From the NCBI GenBank assembly GCA_030600745.1, contig JAUVLL010000010.1, positions 1-21,891 of the forward strand: 21,891 bases of DNA. Direction: 5' to 3'. Positions within the stretch are counted from its first letter, which is position 1, and the number at the start of each line of letters is the position of its first letter. A program made the translations under genes and the position numbers. Shown piece after piece: positions 6,996-15,508 of the stretch. Below the pieces are notes generated by a model. That model did no database searches. It worked only from the letters and a program-made list of their open reading frames with translations, and was not told the origin of the DNA. Source of the stretch: Spirochaetaceae bacterium (GTDB lineage Bacteria; Spirochaetota; Spirochaetia; B11-G9).

Positions 6996-7973
6996 ATGTC
7001 CGAGCAGAATGTGACACCAATGCCGCAGTTCAAGATGAAACCGAAACTCGTTATTGTTGTGATCATTATAATTGCTGTTTTAGGTCTTATAATGTCAAGC
7101 TTCTACGTAGTTGACCAGACTGAACAGGCAGTCGTACTGCAGTTGGGAAAATTTAACAGAATAACAGGGCCGGGGCTTCAGTTCAAGATGCCTTTCGGTA
7201 TCGAAAAAAATTACAATGTACCAACTCAGCAAATTCAGAATATGACTTTTGGTTTTAGAACGGAACAGGCTGGAATAAACACCGTCTATTCAAGAGGTGA
7301 TTATCCTGAAGAATCAATTATGCTTACCGGTGATCTTAATATCATTGATGTTGAGTGGGTTATTCAGTACAGAATTACAGATCCGAAAGCATGGTTGTTT
7401 AATGTTGTTTACAGGAACCAGACTATAAGGGATATTTCCCAGTCTACTATCAATCAGCTGGTTGGTGACAGGGCCATTCTTGATGTTATTGGTCCTGAAC
7501 GAACAAATATTATGGATCAGGCGAAGGTGAGAATGAACGAAATCCTTTCCAGATATGATCTGGGTGCAACTGTAACTACAGTTCAGCTGAAAAATATTGT
7601 TCCTCCTGCAGGAAACGTTCAGGATGCATTTGAAGATGTCAATAAGGCCATTCAGGATATGGAAAGGCTTATAAACGAAGGTAAAGAGGAATACAACAAA
7701 GAGATTCCAAAGGCTAGTGGTGAGGCGGATAAAATGATTCAGATAGCCCGGGGTTACGCTACTGAGCGTGTAAACAAGGCTCGTGGTGATGTAGCAAGGT
7801 TCCTTTCTGTCAGGAATGAATATGTAAAGAATCCTGCAGTTACCCGGACTCGTCTTTATATTGAAACAATGGAAGAAGTTTTTGGAGCCAAAGAAGGGAC
7901 TGATCTTATTGATAAGAATATTGACGGTTTTCTACCTATTAAAAATCTTCAGGAGCAGGGGGCAGCACAATGA
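6996..7973 (+). CDS. hflK: HflK, SPFH/prohibitin-family membrane protein
   Basis: A 325-residue protein with one N-terminal membrane segment (about 16-38) followed by the SPFH/band-7 domain: VVDQTEQAVVLQLGKFNRI, GPGLQFKMPFGIEK, DVEWVIQYRITDP, and ASGEADKMIQIARGYATERVNKA in the C-terminal coiled coil. HflK and HflC form a large hetero-oligomeric cage around the FtsH protease in the inner membrane and modulate its degradation of membrane proteins. It is shorter than the E. coli protein because the Gly-rich N-terminal region is nearly absent. The AAGGAGG site 4 nt before ATG 6996 fixes the start. Its stop overlaps the hflC start (ATGA), so the two are made in step. Confidence 0.93.
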   Translation: MSEQNVTPMPQFKMKPKLVIVVIIIIAVLGLIMSSFYVVDQTEQAVVLQLGKFNRITGPGLQFKMPFGIEKNYNVPTQQIQNMTFGFRTEQAGINTVYSRGDYPEESIMLTGDLNIIDVEWVIQYRITDPKAWLFNVVYRNQTIRDISQSTINQLVGDRAILDVIGPERTNIMDQAKVRMNEILSRYDLGATVTTVQLKNIVPPAGNVQDAFEDVNKAIQDMERLINEGKEEYNKEIPKASGEADKMIQIARGYATERVNKARGDVARFLSVRNEYVKNPAVTRTRLYIETMEEVFGAKEGTDLIDKNIDGFLPIKNLQEQGAAQ

Positions 7974-8968
7974 AAAAGATTATTACAGTACTCGTAGTTG
8001 TTGCTGTCATTATGGTTGTTTTAATGCTTCTTGGTCCTGTGTATGTTCTTGAAGAGGGTGAGCAGTCGATTGTTACCAGATTTGGGGCTATTGTAAGTTC
8101 TCAAACAGAGGCCGGCTTGAAATTCAAAATGCCTGTTGTGGACACGGTTCTTAAATATCCGAAAAAGATTCTTTCCTGGGATGGTGATGCTCAGAGGGTC
8201 CCTACTTCAGAAAACCAGTTTATCTGGGTTGATACTACTGCACGATGGAGAATTACAGATCCTGTTAAGTTTTATGAATCTGTTACCACTCTCGAACAGG
8301 GCTGGTCCAGACTGGATGATGTTATTGATTCTTCTGTAAGAACTGTAATTGCTGAAAATTCCTTAAATGAAGCGGTTAGAAACTCGAATTTGATTAACGA
8401 GATTAACCGCGAAGATTCAACCACAGCTATTGTTGAGCAGGATGGAGAAGGTAGTATAAGTATTGATGAACTTTTAAAATCTACCTTTACTGACACTACT
8501 TATGAAGAGATTAATATGGGTCGTGAAGTTCTTTCAATGGCTATGTTTGATTCAGCATCCAAACTCACAAAGCAGTTTGGTATAGAACTAATCGATATTT
8601 TAATTCGTCAGATCCGCTATTCCGATGACCTTACTGAATCGGTATACAACAGAATGATTAAAGAACGACGACAGATTGCAGAGTTCTACCGATCATACGG
8701 TGAAGGTAAGAAGGCTGAATGGCTTGGTAAACTGGACAATGAGCGGAGAAGTGTTCTGTCCGGCGCTTATGAGAAATCTGAAACTATTAAGGGTACAGCT
8801 GATGCTACAGCAACAAGAATCTACTCAGACGCTTATGGCAATAATGCTGAGTTCTTTGAGTTCTGGAGATCTATAGAATCCTACAAGAAGATTCTTCCTA
8901 ACTTCAGGAAAACACTTACTACCGATATGGAATATTTTAAGTATTTGTATGATTCGGATGGCAGATAA
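7970..8968 (+). CDS. hflC: HflC, SPFH/prohibitin-family membrane protein
   Basis: A 332-residue partner of HflK. A short cytoplasmic start and one membrane segment (about 4-24) lead into the SPFH domain: VLEEGEQSIVTRFGAIV, EAGLKFKMPVVDTVLKYPKKILSWDGD (core 55-75), VDTTARWRITDPVKFYESV, then FGIELIDILIRQIRYSDDLTESVYNRMIKERRQIAEFYRS and the coiled-coil end. The ERRQIAEFYRSYGEGKKAEW region is characteristic of HflC. With HflK it should form the FtsH-regulating complex in the inner membrane. It overlaps hflK by 4 nt and is followed by a strong terminator, so the operon is just these two genes. Confidence 0.93.
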   Translation: MKKIITVLVVVAVIMVVLMLLGPVYVLEEGEQSIVTRFGAIVSSQTEAGLKFKMPVVDTVLKYPKKILSWDGDAQRVPTSENQFIWVDTTARWRITDPVKFYESVTTLEQGWSRLDDVIDSSVRTVIAENSLNEAVRNSNLINEINREDSTTAIVEQDGEGSISIDELLKSTFTDTTYEEINMGREVLSMAMFDSASKLTKQFGIELIDILIRQIRYSDDLTESVYNRMIKERRQIAEFYRSYGEGKKAEWLGKLDNERRSVLSGAYEKSETIKGTADATATRIYSDAYGNNAEFFEFWRSIESYKKILPNFRKTLTTDMEYFKYLYDSDGR

Positions 8969-9013
8969 ATAGAGACGCAAAACATCGTGTATGCCTATTG
9001 TGTATAAAATACT

Positions 9014-9056
9014 CCGGTGCAAAGACGCAGCAAACCGCGTCTTCGCACTGGTTTTT
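9014..9056 (+). terminator. Rho-independent terminator of hflKC
   Basis: CCGGTGC-AAAGACGC pairs with GCGTCTT-CGCACTGG, a stem of about 14 pairs with small mismatches and a loop of about 8 nt, followed directly by TTTTTT. It lies 45 nt after the hflC stop and just before the end of the convergent sirtuin gene. Confidence 0.92.
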
Positions 9057-9074
9057 TATGGAATTCTCTCAATT

Positions 9075-9818
9075 TTATCTTAGTTCATTAATAATTTTTT
9101 CCATCACTCCTGTGGCTTTCCCTTCCAGATAAAGATCAGTAATGCTGTTAGTGTAGTTTGACGGGCTAATATTGATCTCCATAATTTTTGTATTATTTTC
9201 TTTGGCATGATAAGGAATCATGGATGCAGGCATTATTTCGCCTGTTGTTCCAATAATAATAAAAAGATCACAGATTTCAGCCTCTTTTATGGCCAGTCCA
9301 CTTGCAGACAAAGGTATAGGTTCACCAAAAAACACGAAATCCGGTTTTAGTACACTTCCGCACAAATCACAAAATGGCGGCAATTTCTCCAGATATCTTT
9401 CTTCGGCAGTAAATATGGTATTGCATCCCGTACAAATAAGTTTATGGGAAGTTCCATGATATTCTATTACATTCTTTGACCCCGCCCGCTGATGAAGATT
9501 ATCGATGTTCTGGGTAATGATAGAGGAAAGAATGTTTTGGTTTTCCAACCAGGCAAGAGCAAAATGGGCTGAATTCGGTTCCGCCTTTCCAAAGTAATCG
9601 TAAAACACTTCTTTTATCAATTTCCAGGATTCAAGATTATTTTTACGAAAATAGGAAATATCAAGAAATTCGGGATTATACCTGCTCCATAAACCATTCG
9701 CACCCCTAAAAGGAGGAATATTACTTTCCACAGAAATACCCGCTCCGGTAAAAGCAGCTGTTCTGGTGGACTTGAGAATATATTCTGCTGCTTGTTTATA
9801 AATATCAGAATCAATCAT
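9075..9818 (-). CDS. Sir2-family NAD-dependent protein deacylase
   Basis: A 247-residue sirtuin of full bacterial length. The NAD-binding motif AFTGAGISVESNIPPFRG (22-39), TQNIDNLHQRAG (102-113), the catalytic H121 in VIEYHGT, four zinc-binding Cys (129, 132, 150, 153), KPDFVFFGEP (158-167) and IIGTTGEIMPAS (188-199) are all present. It should remove acetyl or other acyl groups from lysines using NAD. I do not see the Tyr-x-x-Arg pair of desuccinylases, so simple deacetylation is more likely. It starts 27 nt after the rmuC stop on the same strand and has no obvious ribosome site or promoter, so it is probably expressed from the rmuC transcript. Confidence 0.93.
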   Translation of the reverse strand: MIDSDIYKQAAEYILKSTRTAAFTGAGISVESNIPPFRGANGLWSRYNPEFLDISYFRKNNLESWKLIKEVFYDYFGKAEPNSAHFALAWLENQNILSSIITQNIDNLHQRAGSKNVIEYHGTSHKLICTGCNTIFTAEERYLEKLPPFCDLCGSVLKPDFVFFGEPIPLSASGLAIKEAEICDLFIIIGTTGEIMPASMIPYHAKENNTKIMEINISPSNYTNSITDLYLEGKATGVMEKIINELR

Positions 9819-9845
9819 AATATAATACAGATATAAAGTAATGAA

Positions 9846-11159
9846 CTACAACATCTCCCTCAAAGGATCATCTTCGACAGTATCAATCTTAAGCACACTT
9901 TTCGACTCCAGAGTATTCACTGTCCCGACATCTTTCAATTTTCTTAACATAACTTTAGTCCTGGTAGTTTTAAGTACATCCAGAGAGTTACTCGCTTTAT
10001 TTAAATGACTGTAAACAGTATCGAGCTGTTCCTCAAACTTCCCAAACTCGGTTTTAACAGCTTCCAGGATCTTCCATACTTCACTGCTTTTTTTCTGTAC
10101 TGCAAGGGTCCTAAATCCCATCTGGAGACTGTTTAGAAGAGCAGATAAGGTTGTAGGACCGGTTACTGTTATTTTATATTTCCTTTGCAGAGTTTCAAAC
10201 AAACCGGGATGTCTTAATACTTCCCCATACAAACTCTCTACAGGCAGGAACATAATTGCAAAATCTGTTGTATGCGGAGGATCAATATATTTGTTATGAA
10301 TATTTTTTGCAAAACTTTCCACCGTCCTGGTAAGTTCTTTTTGGGAATTATCAATCTGGTTTTTATCTCCACTTTCATATGCATCAAGAAGCCTGTTATA
10401 ACTTTCTATAGGAAACTTGGAGTCAATAGGCATCCATACTTCTCCATCATTATCTTTTCCAGGCAGTTTTACAGCATATTCCACATTAGCCTGGCTTCCT
10501 TTTTTAGTTGCAACATTTTTTCCATACTGTCCGGGAGCTAAAATTTCCTCCAGAATATTACCCAGCTGATATTCGCCCAGAACACCCCTTGTCTTAACAT
10601 TTGACTAAACCTTTTTTAAGTCTCCAACACCGGTAGCAATAGTCTGCATCTCCCCCAGACCTTTATGAACAAGCTCAAGACGGTCACTGACCTGTTTAAA
10701 AGACTCCCCTATTCTCTTTTCCAAAGTAGACTGTAGTTTTTCATCCACAGTTTTCCGCATCTCTGTTATCTGCTTATTATTATCTTCTCTTATATCCCGC
10801 AAATGCGTTTCTATAGAATCCTTTACATCTTTAATTCTCTCTATAGACTGCCTATTAATCTCTGATTGCTGTTTACTGAAATCTGTTGTACTTATTCTGA
10901 ATTTCTCTTCAAAGGAACCCAAAGACTTTGCAAGTTCAACTCTGCTTTTATACGCATGGCTGCCTGTCTCTTCCCGATTCAGTCTGAACTCTTCCCTGGT
11001 ATCCTTTACACTTTTATCCAGGACAACATCAAATTTATTAACAACAGCTTCCAGTTCCTGCAACTGAGGTTTAACATTAACTTTAACCTTCTTAAACAGA
11101 ACTAAAATAATATTTACAACAGCTAAGAAAATTAAAGTAATCAGTAATATATCAGTCAT
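9846..11159 (-). pseudogene. rmuC: rmuC, interrupted by one in-frame amber codon
   Basis: RmuC-family protein (coiled-coil membrane-anchored protein with a restriction-endonuclease-like C-terminal core, linked to limiting inversions or recombination). Read through, it would be 437 residues, a normal length: membrane anchor MTDILLITLIFLAVVN, coiled coil (about 30-165), then LVHKGLGEMQTIATGVGDLKKV and SNVKTRGVLGEYQLGNILEE, VEYAVKLPGKDNDGEVWMPI, DSKFPIESYNRLLDAY, MFLPVESLYGEVLRHPGL. Codon 185 (10605-10607) is TAG where relatives have Leu in KKVLSNVKTRG; the frame is identical on both sides, so one substitution (for example TTG to TAG) explains it. TAG ends other genes here (aspS, gatA, mazF), so it is not reassigned. 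ATG 11159 has GAGG at the right distance; a GTG start 24 nt upstream is less likely. Probably a recent nonsense mutation or a sequence error. Confidence 0.88.
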
Positions 11160-11303
11160 AAAAACCTCATCATTATTATACACCTAATGTTCAATCTCAG
11201 CATATTATCATTTTTCATAAGATTCAGCAAAGGCCGGATCGGGTAACCATAGCCTGGGGATAATAATGGTAGTCCTTATGGGAATATACTCCAAAAAAAG
11301 AGA

Positions 11304-11332
11304 TTGACAACCAGTATACTATCTGTTACATT
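11304..11332 (+). promoter_or_regulatory. Promoter of the PaaX-like regulator and oxidoreductase genes
   Basis: TTGACA (11304-11309), a 17-nt spacer containing the small palindrome AGTATACT, and TACATT (11327-11332). The -10 ends 3 nt before the first in-frame ATG (11336), so that ATG would lie outside the transcript. This favours the start at 11372. Confidence 0.65.
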
Positions 11333-11371
11333 TTTATGTATAAGTATTTATATTTTGTTACAAGGTTGGAT

Positions 11372-12184
11372 ATGGATTTTGTCAGAAAATATCCTCTTTC
11401 ACTGAAGGAGATTATTACCACACCCATGATCTTCCGGGAAGCTGTTCCTCAGTTCGATGGTCTCCCTTTCCCCTCTCTACCCGCAATTCGGGATTTGGCC
11501 GAATTTTCCGGGCATAATTATGGTAGTTTGCGTACAGCGATATCCCGTGCCCGGAGATCGGGTAAACTTGAAAGCTTCCGTGACCATAATGGTATAACCC
11601 GCTTCAGACTCACTAAACTTCAGAAATCGGTTAGCAATGTAGTTGTAAATTGGCAAGATCGACCACAGGGTTTCACACTTGCTGTCTTTTCTTTCAGGAA
11701 GGAAGACGAGAAAGAGCGCCGTACGGTCCGGGAGATTCTTAAGTATTTTGGTTTTAAAAAACTGGCCCAAAATACCTACATAAACGGGATGTTTAATACG
11801 GAGGGTCTTGAGGCTGAAATTGAACATCGTAAACTCCATAAGAATCTGTACCTGTTTCACAGCCTGCAAGTTGATTCCCCGGGACTTCTAGACCAACTCA
11901 GGAAGATTTTTGATGTAGAAAAGAGAGCCCTGGAACTTTCTGAATTTGAAACAGATTTGAAAGAATTCGTAAATGAATCAGCACATGCCGGAGATGAGTT
12001 TGCACGTAGAATCTTCTATGCAGGACCTATTCATTACTCGAAATGCTTCGTGGAGGAACCGCCGCTACCGGCCAGTGTTCTTCCTGAAGGATACCCACTA
12101 ATAAGACTGCAGAATTATCTTGACAATATCATCAGGATACGCGGCAGGGAAATTTTAACATATTATCTTAAATTAAACAGTTAA
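11372..12184 (+). CDS. PaaX-family-like transcriptional regulator
   Basis: About 270 residues from ATG 11372 (AAGG 8 nt upstream); the frame extends to an ATG at 11336 that the promoter excludes. The N-terminal part has a winged helix (AIRDLAEFSGHNYGSLRTAI, SRARRSGKLESF, ITRFRLT) and the middle has WQDRPQGFTLAVFSFRKEDE, RRTVREILKYFGFKKLAQNTYI, matching the PaaX pattern of a central ferredoxin-like domain after the DNA-binding domain. PaaX proteins repress catabolic operons and respond to CoA thioesters; the ligand here is unknown. The FAD oxidoreductase gene follows after 13 nt, so it is the obvious target and operon partner. The family call is from motif pattern and length, not a match I could compute. 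Confidence 0.72.
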   Translation: MDFVRKYPLSLKEIITTPMIFREAVPQFDGLPFPSLPAIRDLAEFSGHNYGSLRTAISRARRSGKLESFRDHNGITRFRLTKLQKSVSNVVVNWQDRPQGFTLAVFSFRKEDEKERRTVREILKYFGFKKLAQNTYINGMFNTEGLEAEIEHRKLHKNLYLFHSLQVDSPGLLDQLRKIFDVEKRALELSEFETDLKEFVNESAHAGDEFARRIFYAGPIHYSKCFVEEPPLPASVLPEGYPLIRLQNYLDNIIRIRGREILTYYLKLNS

Positions 12185-12197
12185 GAAGGAAACAGGT

Positions 12198-13709
12198 ATG
12201 TCTGAAAAGATTGTTATTATCGGAGCAGGTATATCAGGACTTTCGGCCGGATGCTATGCATGTATGAATGGGTATGAGGCTGAGGTATATGAGATGCACT
12301 CAAAGCCAGGCGGACTATGTACCTCATGGAAACGGAAAGGTTATACCATTGACGGCTGCATCCACTGGCTGACAGGATCGGGGCAGAAAGACAGCTTTTA
12401 CGAATTGTGGGAGGAAGTGGGAGCAGTACAGGGGAAGTATATGATTAACCATGATATTTTCTACCGCTTCACAGATTTAAGTAAAAGAACTTTTATTGTC
12501 TACAGTAATGTTGACAAACTGGAAGCTCATATGAAGGAATTCTCACCTGAGGATTCCGAGACCATCGAATTGCTCTGCCGACTTATCAGGAAATTCACAG
12601 AATTTCGAATGCCCATGGATAAAGCTTTTGAATTATACAACTTTTGGGACATTATGAAGATGATCTCGAAGATGCGGCCTGTCATGAAGTATTTCAATTT
12701 CTGTAATAAAACAACTGTTGGTGAATTCGCGGAGCGTTTTAAGGACCCGCTCATAAGGGAAACTTTGCCGAAAATGATTGCCCATAGAGATGTGCCCCTT
12801 CTTTCTCTTGTTATCACTCTTGCCTTAATGCATAACAAGGCAGGCGGAATCCCTGAGGGTGGGTCTCTGGAGTTCGCCCGGGGGATCGAAAAACGTTTCC
12901 TGGATCTGGGTGGAAAAATATTCTACGGTGAAAGAGTCGGGAAAATCCTGACAGATAACGGAAAGGCATCCGGTATTCGTCTTGAAGGAGGAAAAGATAT
13001 CAGTGCCGACTACATAATCTCTGCATCTGACCTGAAGACAACACTGTATGATATGCTCGAGGGGAAGTATATCGATCCCATGCATGAAGAACTTTTCAGC
13101 AGCGTAAAACTCTTCCCCTCATCAGTACAGGTTTCCTTCGGTGTGAACATGGACCTCTCTAATGAACACAATTGCCTGTGTGAATGTTATAAGCTGAATA
13201 AACCCCTTATCATAGGGAACCGGAAACACGATTGGTTTACCCTAAAGAATTACTGCTATGATCCTATGCTTGCCCCAAAAGGCAAATCCGTGCTGGAGTG
13301 TATATTCAGTAGTGATAACTTCGAATACTGGCAGAAACTCTACTCCAATAAAAAAGCCTGTCAAATTGAAAAAAAGAGAATCGCTGAGCTTGTTGCTGAT
13401 GAGCTCAATTGTAGATATCCCGGTTTAAAATCGCAGATTGAGGTAGTCGATGTTGTAACCCCGATGACTTATGTTCGTTACACAGGTAACTGGAAAGGCA
13501 CATTCATGACATGGATTCTGAATTCTGAAAATGCTAAACGTTTCAGATTAGTAAAAAAAACGGTCCCGGGACTCGATAATTTCTGGCTTTCCGGGATGTG
13601 GATAATGCCGCCTGGAGGCCTGCCAACGGCTATAAAGACTTCCAGGGACATAATCCAAATTATTTGCAGACAGAATAGAAAACACTTTAGAGTCGAAAAA
13701 CCTCATTAA
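12198..13709 (+). CDS. FAD/NAD(P)-dependent oxidoreductase, phytoene desaturase (CrtI)-like
   Basis: A 503-residue flavoprotein with the N-terminal dinucleotide fold IVIIGAGISGLSAGCY (GxGxxG at 9-14), acidic E32 at the end of the second strand, and PGGLCTSWKRKGYTIDGCIHWL (core 37-58), the signature of CrtI/carotenoid-isomerase-like amine-oxidase-superfamily enzymes. Further blocks are GGIPEGGSLEFARGIEKRF and LGGKIFYGERVGKIL in the middle and LSGMWIMPPGGLPTAIKTSRD near the C-terminus, which closes the FAD site. It should oxidise or isomerise a hydrophobic polyene or fatty substrate; no carotenoid genes are nearby, so the substrate is open. A ribosome site (AAGGA) precedes ATG 12198. It shares a transcript with the PaaX-like gene and ends 23 nt from the convergent aspS. 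Confidence 0.82.
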   Translation: MSEKIVIIGAGISGLSAGCYACMNGYEAEVYEMHSKPGGLCTSWKRKGYTIDGCIHWLTGSGQKDSFYELWEEVGAVQGKYMINHDIFYRFTDLSKRTFIVYSNVDKLEAHMKEFSPEDSETIELLCRLIRKFTEFRMPMDKAFELYNFWDIMKMISKMRPVMKYFNFCNKTTVGEFAERFKDPLIRETLPKMIAHRDVPLLSLVITLALMHNKAGGIPEGGSLEFARGIEKRFLDLGGKIFYGERVGKILTDNGKASGIRLEGGKDISADYIISASDLKTTLYDMLEGKYIDPMHEELFSSVKLFPSSVQVSFGVNMDLSNEHNCLCECYKLNKPLIIGNRKHDWFTLKNYCYDPMLAPKGKSVLECIFSSDNFEYWQKLYSNKKACQIEKKRIAELVADELNCRYPGLKSQIEVVDVVTPMTYVRYTGNWKGTFMTWILNSENAKRFRLVKKTVPGLDNFWLSGMWIMPPGGLPTAIKTSRDIIQIICRQNRKHFRVEKPH

Positions 13710-13732
13710 AAGAGGATCCAGGTGATCAAGCT

Positions 13733-15508
13733 CTATTCTTCAATCTCCGCAGTAGACTCAATAAAAAGCTCCTCAAGCTGTAAATCAGATACATCTCCAG
13801 GGGCATCTGTCATAAGACATGTTGCTTTCTGGGTTTTAGGAAATGCAATAACATCTCTAATAGATTCTGTTTTTAGAAAATGCATTAAGATTCTGTCCAG
13901 TCCAAGGGCAAGACCACCATGGGGAGGAGCGCCGTACTGAAGTGCATCCAGAAGAAAACCGAACTTCTCTTTAGCTTCTTCCTCATCAATTCCAAGGATA
14001 CTGAATATCTTCTGCTGCATTTTGTTGTCATGAATTCTTATACTGCCGCCTCCGGCTTCAGTACCATTAAGAATAATATCATAAGCATTTGATTTAGCTG
14101 CAAAAACATCACTGTCCAGCTTATCTTCATCTTCCGGTTTGGGAGCAGTAAAAGGATGGTGAGTTGGAGTAGGATTTCCTTCGCTATCCCTGTCAAACAT
14201 GGGGAAATCTACAACCCAGGAAAGATTAAGTTCGTTCTCATCTATCAAATTAAGTTTTTCGGCAAAACTAAGTCTTAATGCAGCCAGACTCTGACACACA
14301 ACAGATTCCTTATCTGCAATAAACACAATGATGTCACCAGTTTCAGCACCCATCTTTTTATATAGAGCCTCAACTTCGCCCTCTTTAAAGAATTTTACAA
14401 TGGGAGACTGGGGACCATCTTCGTTAACCTTAATCCAGGCAGCACCCCTGGCTTTAAAGGTTTTGACAAAAGGAGTCATATCATCCAGATCTTTTCTTGA
14501 AAAGGTAGCTATTCCATTTTTAATATTAATTGCACGTACAAAACCACCATCTGCAATTGCATTCGCAAAAACACCAAACCCGGAATCTTTAAATACATCA
14601 CTAAGTTCAACAATTTTAAGACCAAACCGCAGGTCCGGAGCATCCTTACCATATTCAAGCATAGCCTGATCGTAAGTCATGCTTGGAAGAGGTAAGTGCA
14701 GATCTTTATTAAATAATTCTTTCAGGAGTACTTTAAAAAGATTCTCTATAACTTCCATTATATCATCCTGATCAATAAAAGCCATCTCCACATCTACCTG
14801 GGTAAACTCAGGCTGTCTGTCTGCCCTAAGATCTTCGTCCCTGAAACATCTTGCAATCTGAAAATATTTATCAAATCCTGAGATCATTAAAGATTGTTTA
14901 AAAAGCTGAGGGCTCTGGGGAAGTGCAAAAAATTTCCCCTCATTAACACGACTGGGAACAAGATAATCCCTGGCCCCCTCGGGAGTAGCCTTGGTAAGTA
15001 TGGGAGTTTCAACATCTATAAACTCACTGTCTATAAAATAATTTCTAATAATATTTGTAACTTTACTTCTGAACATCAGGTTCTTCTGAAGCTGATGGCC
15101 GCGGAGATCCAAAAATCTGTATTTCAGTCTTGCTTCCTGATTAACATCTTCTGCATGATGAATATCAAAAGGAGGAGTTTTTGATTTATTTAAAACCTCA
15201 AGTTCCGTAACATAAACCTCTATCTCACCTGTATCAAGCTTTGTATTGGCCATACCTTCCGGCCGGGCACTCACCTTTCCCCTAATTGCAATTACATCCT
15301 GGCTTCGAAGAGTCTGGGCAATTTTATGAGCTTCTCCGGAAACTGAAGGGTCAAATACTATCTGGGTTAATCCCCAACGGTCAGTTAAATCGATAAAGGT
15401 AACACCACCATGATCACGATAGTTCTCTACCCATCCATTTAACGATATTGTCTCACCGATGAGTTCTTTTCTAATTTCACCGCAATTATGCGTTCTTTTT
15501 ATCTTCAC
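13733..15508 (-). CDS. aspS: Aspartyl-tRNA synthetase, probably non-discriminating
   Basis: A 591-residue bacterial-type AspRS that charges Asp onto tRNA. OB-fold anticodon domain at the N-terminus (GWVENYRDHGGVTFIDLTDR, 25-44), class II motif 2 FRDEDLRADRQPEFTQ and motif 3 GLALGLDRILM, with the large bacterial insertion domain between. H33 in NYRDHGG is the residue linked, from studies on Pseudomonas AspRS, to relaxed anticodon recognition, where E. coli has Leu; G85 in RPEGMA may match the second reported position. An enzyme that also charges tRNA-Asn fits its place in the gatCAB operon. It starts at GTG 15508, inside the 3' end of gatB (23-bp overlap), and the sequence MKIKRTHNCGEI matches the family start. 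Confidence 0.94.
   Translation of the reverse strand: MKIKRTHNCGEIRKELIGETISLNGWVENYRDHGGVTFIDLTDRWGLTQIVFDPSVSGEAHKIAQTLRSQDVIAIRGKVSARPEGMANTKLDTGEIEVYVTELEVLNKSKTPPFDIHHAEDVNQEARLKYRFLDLRGHQLQKNLMFRSKVTNIIRNYFIDSEFIDVETPILTKATPEGARDYLVPSRVNEGKFFALPQSPQLFKQSLMISGFDKYFQIARCFRDEDLRADRQPEFTQVDVEMAFIDQDDIMEVIENLFKVLLKELFNKDLHLPLPSMTYDQAMLEYGKDAPDLRFGLKIVELSDVFKDSGFGVFANAIADGGFVRAINIKNGIATFSRKDLDDMTPFVKTFKARGAAWIKVNEDGPQSPIVKFFKEGEVEALYKKMGAETGDIIVFIADKESVVCQSLAALRLSFAEKLNLIDENELNLSWVVDFPMFDRDSEGNPTPTHHPFTAPKPEDEDKLDSDVFAAKSNAYDIILNGTEAGGGSIRIHDNKMQQKIFSILGIDEEEAKEKFGFLLDALQYGAPPHGGLALGLDRILMHFLKTESIRDVIAFPKTQKATCLMTDAPGDVSDLQLEELFIESTAEIEE

Noticed and set aside
10605..10607. TAG recoding (amber as an amino acid) in rmuC
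   Set aside because: aspS, gatA, mazF and the first vapC all end in TAG in this window, so a general reassignment is unlikely.
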